From Micavibrio sp. (GTDB lineage Bacteria > Pseudomonadota > Alphaproteobacteria > Micavibrionales > UBA2020), in NCBI GenBank assembly GCA_028283745.1, contig JAPWJZ010000008.1, forward strand, positions 499,290 through 563,289: a DNA stretch of 64,000 nt, read 5' to 3'. Of the stretch, positions 6,801 through 14,743 are shown piece after piece. Every line of letters begins with the position of its first letter. The first letter of the stretch is position 1. The notes beneath the pieces were generated by a model. The model was not told the origin of the DNA. It did no database searches and worked only from the letters and a program-made list of their open reading frames with translations. Made by a program: the position numbers and the translations under genes.

Positions 6801-7915
6801 CCAAGCCACAATCGCCACATCCACCCGCCGACCCTGTCCTCGCCAGCCTGAACGGGGGGCGCGGCGCCATGGAAAATCCGGCCGGGCGGTTCGAGCCCCT
6901 GACGCTGGAGGCGGATACCGATGCCGCCGAGGCAGAGCTTGCCGATCCCGATGATATGTTCGCCCCAACCCCCATCCGCACGGAGGTATTTTATGACCGT
7001 ACCAAATCCATCATTTCGACTAACGACAGCCCCGACATCGGCATGGACGCGACGGTCAACCCCTATCGCGGCTGTGAACACGGTTGCATCTACTGTTTTG
7101 CGCGTCCGACGCATGAATATCTCGGCCTCTCCGCGGGGCTTGATTTTGAAACCAAGATTTTCGCGAAGCCCGATGCGCCGCGCCTTCTGGCAGAAAAGCT
7201 GAGCAGCAAGAACTGGCAGCCCGCCGTTATTTTCATGAGCGGCGTTACCGACCCGTACCAGCCGCTGGAGCGCAAGTTGAAAATTACACGCGGCTGCATC
7301 GAGGTGCTGGCGGATTTTCACAACCCGGTCTCCTTCATCACCAAAAACGCATTGATTGCGCGTGATATTGACCTGCTTTCCCCCATGGCGTCGCTGAATT
7401 TAACCTCCGTCAACTTCTCGGTTACGACGCTTGACCGCAAGCTTGCGCGGGCGATGGAACCGCGTGCCACCACGCCGTTGCTGCGGCTCAAAGCCATTGA
7501 ACAGCTGGCGAAGGCGGGCATTCCCGTTACGGTTCTTATCGGCCCTGTGCTGCCGGGGCTGACGGAGCATGAAATTCCCGCCATTTTAAAATCCGCGGCG
7601 GATGCGGGCGCGGTTTCCGCCGGTTACACCATGCTGCGGCTGCCGTATGGGGTGAAAGACCTGTTCCAGACCTGGCTGCATGAACACTTCCCCGACCGGG
7701 CGGATAAAGTCCTCAACCGCATCCGCGCCATTCGCGACGGCAAATTGAACGATGCCGAATTTGGTGCGCGCATGCGCGGCGAAGGATTTTATGCGGAGCA
7801 GATTGCGCAAATTTTCACGCTGGCCCGCCGCCGCTTTAATTTGACGCGCCGCATCACGCTGTCGACCGCGCATTTCCGCCGGGATGCGCATAGCCGCCAG
7901 TTTTCGCTGTTTTAG
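6797..7915 (+). CDS. PA0069-family radical SAM protein
   Basis: A 372-residue enzyme of the PA0069/SplB-like radical SAM group. The 4Fe-4S motif is visible as GCEHGCIYC (C-x3-C-x2-C) at about residue 95, after the family string NPYRGCEHG. Later family features include FMSGVTDPYQPLE, TRGCIEVL, TKNALIARD and VLIGPVLPGL. It is expected to cleave S-adenosylmethionine to a 5'-deoxyadenosyl radical; the substrate of this subfamily is unknown. The chosen ATG at 6797 has no ribosome site of its own but overlaps (ATGA) the stop of a six-codon leader ORF at 6780-6800 that does. An upstream in-frame ATG at 6713 is less likely. Confidence 0.85.
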   Translation: MTKPQSPHPPADPVLASLNGGRGAMENPAGRFEPLTLEADTDAAEAELADPDDMFAPTPIRTEVFYDRTKSIISTNDSPDIGMDATVNPYRGCEHGCIYCFARPTHEYLGLSAGLDFETKIFAKPDAPRLLAEKLSSKNWQPAVIFMSGVTDPYQPLERKLKITRGCIEVLADFHNPVSFITKNALIARDIDLLSPMASLNLTSVNFSVTTLDRKLARAMEPRATTPLLRLKAIEQLAKAGIPVTVLIGPVLPGLTEHEIPAILKSAADAGAVSAGYTMLRLPYGVKDLFQTWLHEHFPDRADKVLNRIRAIRDGKLNDAEFGARMRGEGFYAEQIAQIFTLARRRFNLTRRITLSTAHFRRDAHSRQFSLF

Positions 7916-7934
7916 GGGCACTATTGCCCCTTTT
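7914..7934 (+). terminator. Short terminator at the radical SAM stop codon
   Basis: AGGGGCA (7914-7920), loop CTAT, TGCCCCT (7925-7931), then TTT. The stem begins within the TAG stop. Confidence 0.65.
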
Positions 7935-8001
7935 GAACCTTTTGCGTCCCCGTGCATTGGATTTATTGAGCTAAAAAAGTTTCAAGCAAAGGGGTATTGC
8001 C

Positions 8002-8688
8002 ATGCAACAACCGCCAGATACGACGCAAGATAATATTTTCGGGAATGCGACCGGTTCTGCGCTGGAGACCAGCGGCGGAGCCACTTTCGCAGCTCAAACA
8101 GAAACACACGCCAACGGCGCTCTGAATGTTGGCGGCCCATTGCGCGAAGCGGTCGGCGTTTTTACCAATGCCGAAAACCTGCAGGATGCGATGGAAGAAT
8201 TGCAGCGCAACGGCTTTATGCTGCAGGAATTAAGCGTGCTGGCCGACAAAGGCACGGTGCGTGAAAAAATTGGCCACGTATATACCAGCGTTGCAGAGGC
8301 GGAGGCCGACCACCGCGCCCCGCGCACGGTCTTCGTGCCGGATGAAGTGCGGGGCTCCGCTGAAGGCACGGCTTTCGGCGTGCCGGTATATGTCGGTGCG
8401 GTCATTGGCACCTGCGTTGCCGCGGCTGCCGTTGGCACGCTGCCGGTGGTGATTGCGGCGGCGGCATTGGGCGGTCTTGGCGGCGCGGGCGTTGGCACGG
8501 TCTTTTCCCGCTATATTTCGCAGCACCATGCCGACTATGTGCAGGAAGCGCTGGAGCAGGGCGGGATATTGCTATGGATCAATCTGCGGTCCGAAGCCCA
8601 TGCCGCGAAGGCGCAGGAGATTCTGTCGCGGCATAACGCCCATAATATTCATGTGACCGACGCGAATAACCCCCTTCCGACCGCCTGA
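8002..8688 (+). CDS. Membrane protein with glycine-zipper hairpin, stress type
   Basis: A 228-residue protein. The N-terminal 45 residues are low complexity. Residues 46-90 resemble the general-stress 17M/YflT-like ferredoxin fold (LREAVGVFTNAENLQDAMEE, then FMLQELSVLAD). Residues 128-172 are two glycine/alanine-rich membrane helices with GxxxG spacing, and the C-terminal part (180-220) resembles a second small alpha/beta half (GGILLWINLRSEAHAAKAQE). This suggests a membrane hairpin embedded in a soluble domain, as in DUF1269-type proteins. GGGG upstream of the ATG is the likely ribosome site. A long, strong terminator follows. Function unknown. Confidence 0.65.
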   Translation: MQQPPDTTQDNIFGNATGSALETSGGATFAAQTETHANGALNVGGPLREAVGVFTNAENLQDAMEELQRNGFMLQELSVLADKGTVREKIGHVYTSVAEAEADHRAPRTVFVPDEVRGSAEGTAFGVPVYVGAVIGTCVAAAAVGTLPVVIAAAALGGLGGAGVGTVFSRYISQHHADYVQEALEQGGILLWINLRSEAHAAKAQEILSRHNAHNIHVTDANNPLPTA

Positions 8689-8720
8689 TGCCGCCGTAAT
8701 TTTGTTACGCGGCCCCGTTC

Positions 8721-8767
8721 AAACAAACGGTGTTATTTCAACGGCTTGAAATAACACCGTTTGTTTT
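8721..8767 (+). terminator. Long perfect hairpin terminator
   Basis: A 20-base stem (AAACAAACGGTGTTATTTCA and its complement at 8747-8766) with a 6-base loop and flanking A/T runs; probably bidirectional. Confidence 0.9.
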
Positions 8768-8801
8768 GAATGATTTAGACATGCGCCTTTACAGAATACC
8801 C

Positions 8802-8830
8802 TTGTATCTGGCGGCGGCACCTGCTATACA
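8802..8830 (+). promoter_or_regulatory. Candidate promoter of the cold-shock gene
   Basis: TTGTAT (8802-8807), 17 bases, TATACA (8825-8830). If used, it gives a 5' untranslated leader of about 220 bases before the cold-shock ATG at 9057. Confidence 0.4.
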
Positions 8831-8837
8831 CTGCGGT

Positions 8838-9056
8838 ACGACTTGAGACTTACTCTTCGCATTTGCAGCCGCCGGTACTTACAAGGCGGACGTATCAACA
8901 AAGATACGGTAACGGTTTTCCTAAAGATCTTCGTTGCGTTTGACTTAGAGTTTTCCGGACCTAAAGCGTCCCGGTTATACGGCTCTTTCGCGGTCAACAT
9001 CGCCAGTACGGCATGCGGCCAGTTAAAACGACTAAACGAAGTAAAGGAAATATCTC
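8838..9056 (+). promoter_or_regulatory. Long 5' leader of the cold-shock gene
   Basis: About 220 bases with no convincing gene (the ORF at 8843-9076 lacks a ribosome site and runs into csp in another frame). Its position between a promoter candidate and a CspA-family gene matches the long, temperature-sensitive leaders of cspA-type mRNAs. No specific fold was computed. Confidence 0.4.
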
Positions 9057-9266
9057 ATGGCTACCGGTACAGTTAAATGGTTCAACGCGGCTAAAGGTTA
9101 CGGCTTCATCCAGCCCGACCAAGGCGGCGCTGATGTCTTCGTCCACATTTCGGCGCTTGAAGCCCTTGGCATCAACACGCTGAACGAAGGCCAGCGCGTC
9201 AGCTACGAACTCGCAACGCAGCGCGGCAAAACAACCGCCGCCAACATCCAGCTGCAAGCGGCTTAA
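9057..9266 (+). CDS. CspA-family cold-shock protein
   Basis: A 69-residue single cold-shock domain: [15 protein letters not shown] (RNP1-like KGYGFI), VFVHISAL (RNP2) and a final Q-rich strand. These OB-fold proteins bind single-stranded RNA and melt mRNA structure at low temperature. AAGGAAA lies 8 bases upstream. The DEAD-box helicase gene 152 bases downstream is a classic functional partner, and the pair probably remodel RNA together in the cold or under stress. Confidence 0.95.
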   Translation: MATGTVKWFNAAKGYGFIQPDQGGADVFVHISALEALGINTLNEGQRVSYELATQRGKTTAANIQLQAA

Positions 9267-9418
9267 TCCACCACAACCTATAAAATGCCGCGAGTGTCGC
9301 GGCGTTCACCCCGGCAACCGGGTATTGGAATTTGAAGGGGTCGGCGCATGCCTGTGCGGCGCTCCGCCCTTCGTCCTCCTCCATTTAGTTGCCAATTTGA
9401 CCTTGAAAGGCAACGATA

Positions 9419-11284
9419 ATGGAAAACTTTAACGCGCTGGGCCTGCCCCAGCCGCTCATCTCCGCTTTGGAGAAAATGAACTTCGCCACCCCCACCCCCA
9501 TTCAGGCGCAGGCTATTCCGCACGCGCTGGAAGGCCGCGACATTCTGGGTTCCGCGCAAACCGGCACCGGCAAAACTGCCGCTTTCTCCATCCCGCTCAT
9601 CACGCACCTCATCAACAACCCGCAAAGCCTCGCCATCGTCATGACGCCGACGCGTGAACTGGCAGCGCAGGTCCTGACCGCGATGAGCGCCATGCTGGTG
9701 GATTGCAAGAACATCCGCACCGCGCTGCTGATCGGCGGCGAATCCATGTACAAGCAGCTCAACCAGCTGAAGAACCGCCCGCGCATCATCGTCGGCACGC
9801 CCGGCCGCATCAATGACCACCTTGAGCGCCGCAGCCTGAACCTGACCTCCGCAGACTTCCTCGTGCTGGATGAAACCGACCGCATGCTCGACATGGGCTT
9901 CGGCGTTCAGATCGACCGCGTGCTGTCTTCCATGCCCGGCAAACGCCAGACGCTGCTGTTCTCCGCAACGCTGCCGCCGAACATCGTGAAAGTGGCCGAG
10001 CGCTACATGAGCAACCCGATGCGCGTCGCCGCCGGCGAAGTCAATGCCGCCGTCAAAAAGATCAACCAGGAAATCGTCCGTCTCACCACGGCTGAAAAAT
10101 ACAACACGCTGCTGACCCAGCTGGGCACCCGCCAGGGCTCCGTCATCGTCTTCGTGAAAACGAAGCGCGGTGCAGACCGCATGGCGAAAAAGCTCATGGA
10201 AGACCAGCACAGCGCCGCTGCCATCCACGGCAACCTTAACCAGGGCCAGCGCAACCGCGTCATCCAGGCATTCCGCGACAAGCGCCACCGTATCATGGTT
10301 GCGACCGACGTTGCGGCCCGCGGCCTTGACATCCCCCACATCGAGCACGTCATCAACTACGACCTGCCGCAAGTGGCGGAAGACTACATCCACCGCATCG
10401 GCCGCACCGCGCGCGCCGGCGCAGAAGGCGCAGCCGTCTGCTTCGTCACGCCTGAAGATTTCGAAATGTGGGGCGAAATTGACCAGCTGCTGAATCCGGG
10501 CGCACCGCGCGAGCATCGCCCGCAGCGCGGCCGCACGGTCAACGCGCAAAGAAGCGGTAAACCCGCCACCACGTGGAAAAACAACAAAAACGGCTACATG
10601 AAGCGCAAGGGCGGCTATAACGCCGAGCATAACCGCGACGGCGGCAATAACCGCCAGATGCGTGACGGTGCAGCCCCCCGCCGCGAAGAAGGCGGCTTCC
10701 GCAAGGAACGCCCGGCTTTTACGCCGGCGCGCGATACGTCCGGTGACACCTATCACGAACCCCGCCGTACCGAAGGCCGCAGCGAAGGTCGTGGTGATGC
10801 CCCCCGCCGCTATGAAGGCGGCGCACCGCGCCGTGCCGAAGGTGGCTTCCGCCGCGAAGAAAATAACCGTGGTTATCGCCATGAGGAAAACAACGGTGGC
10901 TCCCGCCGTGAAGAAAGCAACGGCGGCTTCCGCCGTGAAGAAAGCAACGGCTTCCGCCGTCGCGATGAAAACGGTGGTGGCTATCGCCGCCGCGAAGAAG
11001 GCTCCGCTCCTCGCAGCGAAGGCTTCAAGCGCCGCGATGACGCACAAGGCCAGCGTTTCGAAAAGAAACCCCGCGACCGTGATTTTGGCGACTTCCGCGA
11101 TGGCGGCAAGCCGACCGGCGGTAACGGCGGCGGCTACAAAGGCCGTAGCTTCAAGGAACGCGATGGCGGCAAGCCCACCGGTGGCAATGGCGGCAAGCGT
11201 TTTGACAGCCGTGGCCCCCGTTCCGACAGCCGCACCAGCGACCGCCCGCGCAAGACCTGGACAAAAGGCCGCAGCGCAGCATAA
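9419..11284 (+). CDS. DEAD-box RNA helicase (RhlE/CsdA type) with long RGE-rich tail
   Basis: A 621-residue ATP-dependent RNA helicase. All core motifs are visible: Q motif (FNALGLPQPL to TPIQ), motif I AQTGTGKT (about 46), Ia PTRELAAQ, Ib GTPGR, motif II written DETD rather than DEAD (about 151), motif III SAT, V ATDVAARGLD and VI HRIGRTARAG (about 324). After about residue 370 a 250-residue tail rich in Arg, Gly, Glu and Asn repeats (R-R-E-E-S/N-N-G-G units) follows, typical of RNA-binding disordered tails. AAAGG precedes the ATG. It sits next to the cold-shock gene and is closed by the terminator at 11337-11374. Confidence 0.93.
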   Translation: MENFNALGLPQPLISALEKMNFATPTPIQAQAIPHALEGRDILGSAQTGTGKTAAFSIPLITHLINNPQSLAIVMTPTRELAAQVLTAMSAMLVDCKNIRTALLIGGESMYKQLNQLKNRPRIIVGTPGRINDHLERRSLNLTSADFLVLDETDRMLDMGFGVQIDRVLSSMPGKRQTLLFSATLPPNIVKVAERYMSNPMRVAAGEVNAAVKKINQEIVRLTTAEKYNTLLTQLGTRQGSVIVFVKTKRGADRMAKKLMEDQHSAAAIHGNLNQGQRNRVIQAFRDKRHRIMVATDVAARGLDIPHIEHVINYDLPQVAEDYIHRIGRTARAGAEGAAVCFVTPEDFEMWGEIDQLLNPGAPREHRPQRGRTVNAQRSGKPATTWKNNKNGYMKRKGGYNAEHNRDGGNNRQMRDGAAPRREEGGFRKERPAFTPARDTSGDTYHEPRRTEGRSEGRGDAPRRYEGGAPRRAEGGFRREENNRGYRHEENNGGSRREESNGGFRREESNGFRRRDENGGGYRRREEGSAPRSEGFKRRDDAQGQRFEKKPRDRDFGDFRDGGKPTGGNGGGYKGRSFKERDGGKPTGGNGGKRFDSRGPRSDSRTSDRPRKTWTKGRSAA

Positions 11285-11336
11285 ACAGGCTGAAAGCGGT
11301 ACTTTAACCGCCAAGCTTGCGAATAATTAACGTATA

Positions 11337-11374
11337 AACAGGGCGCCGGGTATTTAACGGCGCCCTGTTTTGCT
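11337..11374 (+). terminator. Terminator after the helicase gene
   Basis: ACAGGGCGCCG (11338-11348) pairs with CGGCGCCCTGT (11358-11368), followed by TTTGCTTT. Confidence 0.85.
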
Positions 11375-11438
11375 TTAAAAAGAGTCTACGCAGAAAAGAA
11401 GCTGAAACACGAAGCGGTTATACCGTTTTTTTAGCGTG

Positions 11439-11455
11439 TTTAAGCCGGGCTTAAG
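11439..11455 (+). promoter_or_regulatory. PmrA-box-like site upstream of the lipid-transferase operon
   Basis: TTTAAG-N5-CTTAAG, matching the enterobacterial PmrA box (YTTAAK-N5-YTTAAK). A -10-like TATACA follows at 11475-11480, so the box would overlap the -35 region, as at known PmrA-activated promoters. The operon contains an OmpR-type regulator that could bind here. Confidence 0.6.
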
Positions 11456-11509
11456 TTTCGGCGCACAAAAACCGTATACATAATTATTTGAGTTATCTGG
11501 AACATAGAA

Positions 11510-13390
11510 ATGACCCCGACCCTGAAATATTACTGGCAGCGCGTTAAGCCCTTCTTCCTGTTCTTCATCGCCTGCGAAACGCTGATACGCGCGGTGCTGA
11601 TGGTGCATGAATGGAAAGACTTGCAGGATGTCGGCGCGGGTGCCATTGGCGCGTTTGTCGTGGGTTACCTGTTTGACGTGACGGTGTTCTGCTATTTCAC
11701 GCTGCCGTTCCTCGCTTACATGTTGTTGTTGCCCGCGCGCCTGCACGGTAGCCGCAAGGATAAAGTGGCAACAGCCGTGGTCTTCTTCCTCATGGCTTTC
11801 GTCATGCTGTTTTCCGCCACCGGCGAGTGGTTCTTCTGGGATGAATTCCAGTCGCGCTACAACTTCATTGCGGTCGATTACCTTGTCTATACCCGCGAAG
11901 TCGTCGGCAACATCCGTGAATCCTACCCCGTCGGGCCGCTGATGAGCGCGATGGCGGTGGTGGCGGGCTTCTTTGCCTTCCGCGTGTTCTCGGGCAATTT
12001 CCCCGCCGCCGCGCCGGATCGCCGCCAGCGCCTTGGCACGCTTGCGGGCATGACGGCGCTTTGCGTCGCCTTGTTCTTCGGCGTCAGCAGCAGCTACGGC
12101 AATATCAGCGCCAACCGCTACCTTGATGAAATCGCCCGCAACGGCATTTACGAACTGTTCAGTGCCTTCAACAACAACGCCCTCAGCTACGATAAATTCT
12201 ATACCAAGCTGCCGGATGACAAAGCGGCCGCGCTGCTGCGCCAGGAGCTGGGCATTGACGGTGAAAAGGGTGAATCCCCGCTCGACCACAAAGTCGTCTC
12301 CAAAGCGCCGGAGCATAAGTACAACCTTGTCCTTATCACGGTCGAATCCTTCAGCGGCGATTATCTCAAAATTTTTGGCAACCAGGATGGCTTGACGCCG
12401 CACCTCGACAAGCTTGTTGACCAGTCGATGTTCTTCACGCATCTGTACGCGACTGGTACGCGCACGGTATACGGCCTGTCCGCCATTACGCTTGCCATGC
12501 CGCCCGTGCCGGGCAACGCCATTGTGCGCCAGCCGGAAAACGGCAACCTCGCCAGCCTCGGCGGCGTGCTGAAGTCGAAAGGCTATGACACCAAGTTCAT
12601 TTACGGCGGCTATGGCTACTTCGATAACATGAACGCCTTCTTTGCCGCTAATGGCTATGACATTGTTGACCGCAACAGCCTCTCGAACGATGAAATCACC
12701 TTCGCCAACGTCTGGGGCGTTGCGGATGAAGATTTGTACCGCCGCGTGATGAAGGAAAATGACGACGCGCACAAGGCGGGCAAGCCCTTCTTTGACATGG
12801 TCATGACCACTTCCAACCACCGGCCCTTCACCTATCCGGATGGCCGCATCGACATTCCGTCGCATACCGGCCGCAGCGGCGGGGTGAAGTATACCGACTA
12901 CACCATCGACCAGTTCCTGAACGAGGCGAAAAAGCACCCGTGGTTTGACAACACCATTTTCGTGATCGTCGCCGACCATACCGCAGGTAGCGCCGGCAAG
13001 TCTGAACTGGACCCGCTGAAGTACCACATTCCCATGTTCATCTATGCCCCCGGTATCGTGAAGCCGGGCAAGGTGGACAAAATGGCAAGCCAGGTTGACA
13101 TCGCGCCGACGCTGCTGAGCCTGATGGGCGTCAGCTACCAAAGCCGCTTCTACGGCAAGGACCTGATGACCGAAAGCCCGAACCGCGCCTTCATTTCCAA
13201 CTATCAAAAGCTCGGCTACATGACGAAGGACGGCCTGATTATTCTGAAGCCCGTCGATGTCAGCGAATTCTACACCCGCAAGGATGATGACTTCGCCCTT
13301 GCCGGCAAGCCGCCGCAGGATATGCTGGATAAAGCAATCGCCTACTATCAGGGAGCCGCCAAGTGGAAAACGTGGAGTCGCCAGCCGTAA
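11510..13390 (+). CDS. LtaS/EptA-like membrane sulfatase-fold phosphotransferase
   Basis: A 626-residue inner-membrane enzyme. About five transmembrane helices fill residues 10-175, followed by a periplasmic alkaline-phosphatase/sulfatase-fold domain from about 270. Active-site features are a metal-binding Glu in LITVESF, a likely nucleophilic Thr in TGTRTVYG (about 315), TSNHRPF and the VADHT metal ligands. This family moves phosphoglycerol or phosphoethanolamine head groups onto envelope glycans or lipid A. As the first gene of an operon with PAP2, response regulator and kinase under a PmrA-like box, it parallels pmrC/eptA-pmrAB. Substrate assignment is inference. Confidence 0.8.
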   Translation: MTPTLKYYWQRVKPFFLFFIACETLIRAVLMVHEWKDLQDVGAGAIGAFVVGYLFDVTVFCYFTLPFLAYMLLLPARLHGSRKDKVATAVVFFLMAFVMLFSATGEWFFWDEFQSRYNFIAVDYLVYTREVVGNIRESYPVGPLMSAMAVVAGFFAFRVFSGNFPAAAPDRRQRLGTLAGMTALCVALFFGVSSSYGNISANRYLDEIARNGIYELFSAFNNNALSYDKFYTKLPDDKAAALLRQELGIDGEKGESPLDHKVVSKAPEHKYNLVLITVESFSGDYLKIFGNQDGLTPHLDKLVDQSMFFTHLYATGTRTVYGLSAITLAMPPVPGNAIVRQPENGNLASLGGVLKSKGYDTKFIYGGYGYFDNMNAFFAANGYDIVDRNSLSNDEITFANVWGVADEDLYRRVMKENDDAHKAGKPFFDMVMTTSNHRPFTYPDGRIDIPSHTGRSGGVKYTDYTIDQFLNEAKKHPWFDNTIFVIVADHTAGSAGKSELDPLKYHIPMFIYAPGIVKPGKVDKMASQVDIAPTLLSLMGVSYQSRFYGKDLMTESPNRAFISNYQKLGYMTKDGLIILKPVDVSEFYTRKDDDFALAGKPPQDMLDKAIAYYQGAAKWKTWSRQP

Positions 13391-14103
13391 AGACCTCCGG
13401 CACCGCAAGCCAGAAAGGCTGGCTGTGCATGGCGCTGGTTGCCGTTTTTTACCTTATCTTCATGAAGCTGCTGCATGGCGGCCTGCCGGTTGACCGCCCG
13501 CTGGAAGAACTGTTTTTCACGCGCCCCTGCACGGTGGCGGATGCACATGCCTGCTGGCTGATTAATAAAAACAACCACCTTGCCACCTTCTTCGCGCATA
13601 CGCTGCCCGCCACTATTTTTACGGCCGTGGGCGTTGCGGGGCTGCTGGTTTTCATCGGCAGCTTTTTTGTGCAGCGCCTGCGCCGCTGGCGCAACGTGGG
13701 CTTTGCCTTCGCGCTGGGCATTGGCGGCGTTGCGGGCATTGTCAGCATTGCGAAAAACTTTACGGGGCATTACTGCCCCTCGCAGCTCGGGTTTTACAAC
13801 GGACCGGTTGTTGAACCGTATAGCGGAAAAATTGACCCCCTGTGCTTTCCCGCGGGGCACCCGTCGCCGGGCTTTGGCCTGCTGGTGCTGTATTTTGCGG
13901 ATATTCCGTTGTTCTGGCGGCGCGTCGGCCTTTATGGCGGCATTGTTTGCGGCAGCGGGCTTGGCATCATTCAAATGATGCGGGGGGAGCATTTCCTCAG
14001 CCACATCCTTGCGACATGCATTACCGCGCTGTTCGTGGGGGCCTGCCTGTCGTTCATCAACCGTTTTATTGAGTGCCGTAAAAATGCGCCTGCTGGTCGT
14101 TGA
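13363..14103 (+). CDS. PAP2-family membrane phosphatase
   Basis: A 246-residue membrane protein with about six helices and the three PAP2 signatures: KNFTGHYCP, FPAGHPSPG (usual PSGH written PAGH, about residue 161) and RGEHFLSHIL. It is expected to dephosphorylate lipids such as undecaprenyl pyrophosphate or lipid A, or to transfer phosphate like LpxT/LpxE. The start is GTG at 13363 with GGGAG nine bases upstream. It overlaps the preceding gene by 28 bases and the next by 20, showing tight translational coupling within the PmrA-box operon. Confidence 0.85.
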   Translation: MENVESPAVKTSGTASQKGWLCMALVAVFYLIFMKLLHGGLPVDRPLEELFFTRPCTVADAHACWLINKNNHLATFFAHTLPATIFTAVGVAGLLVFIGSFFVQRLRRWRNVGFAFALGIGGVAGIVSIAKNFTGHYCPSQLGFYNGPVVEPYSGKIDPLCFPAGHPSPGFGLLVLYFADIPLFWRRVGLYGGIVCGSGLGIIQMMRGEHFLSHILATCITALFVGACLSFINRFIECRKNAPAGR

Positions 14104-14743
14104 AGACGACATCATGATCGGCGAAACCCTTCAGCAGGCGCTGAAGGCGGATGGTTATGCCGTCGACTGGACGCAGAACGGCGATGAGGCAAAACAGGCG
14201 CTGCGCGACAGCGTCTATGACCTTGTCCTGCTTGACATTGGCCTGCCGGGCGCAACCGGCATTGAAATCCTGCAAACCCTGCGCCGCATGAAGAACGACG
14301 TTTCCGTGCTTATCATCACCGCGCGCGACAGCGTGGGCGACCGCGTGGCGGGGCTGGATGCCGGCGCTGATGATTACCTTGTAAAACCCTTTTCGCTTGA
14401 AGAACTTGAGGCGCGCATTCGCGCCATCACGCGGCGCAAGGCGGGCCGCAGCGACCCGGTCATCAACCACGGGCCTTTCGTTTTGAACCCCGTGACCAAG
14501 GAGTTTTCCTACGACGGCAAGGCCGAAATGCTGTCGCAGCGGGAATTCGCCATTATGGGCGCGCTGCTGGAGCGGCCGGGCGCGGTGCTGTCCCGCGCGC
14601 AGCTGGAAGAACGGCTGTACGGCTGGAACGAGGAAGTCGGCAGCAACGCGGTTGAAGTGCATATTCACCAGTTGCGCAAACGCTTTGGCAAAGACGTCAT
14701 CCGCAATATCCGCGGCATCGGCTATACGGTGCAGAAACCATGA
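14084..14743 (+). CDS. OmpR-family response regulator (PmrA/QseB-like)
   Basis: A 219-residue DNA-binding response regulator. REC domain (1-115): VVEDD acid pocket, phospho-acceptor Asp in LVLLDIGLPG, Thr in IITARD, Lys in YLVKPF. Winged helix (125-219): LSQREFAIMGALLERPG, then VHIHQLRKRFG and IRGIGYTV. The frame is open further upstream, but the ATG at 14084 gives the normal start MRLLVVEDD. It is cotranscribed with lipid-modifying genes upstream and with the kinase downstream (ATGA overlap). It is the best candidate to bind the two TTTAAG-N5-CTTAAG sites at 11439 and 16124. Confidence 0.92.
   Translation: MRLLVVEDDIMIGETLQQALKADGYAVDWTQNGDEAKQALRDSVYDLVLLDIGLPGATGIEILQTLRRMKNDVSVLIITARDSVGDRVAGLDAGADDYLVKPFSLEELEARIRAITRRKAGRSDPVINHGPFVLNPVTKEFSYDGKAEMLSQREFAIMGALLERPGAVLSRAQLEERLYGWNEEVGSNAVEVHIHQLRKRFGKDVIRNIRGIGYTVQKP

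Noticed and set aside
8843-9076. 77-codon ORF upstream of the cold-shock gene
   Set aside because: No ribosome site, overlaps csp in another frame and fits better as an untranslated leader.
9278-11314. 678-codon reverse ORF opposite the helicase
   Set aside because: Antisense shadow of the GC-rich helicase gene; composition is alanine/valine-biased and lacks any motif.
11375-13408. 677-codon reverse ORF opposite the lipid transferase
   Set aside because: Plus-strand gene has all catalytic motifs; the reverse frame has none.
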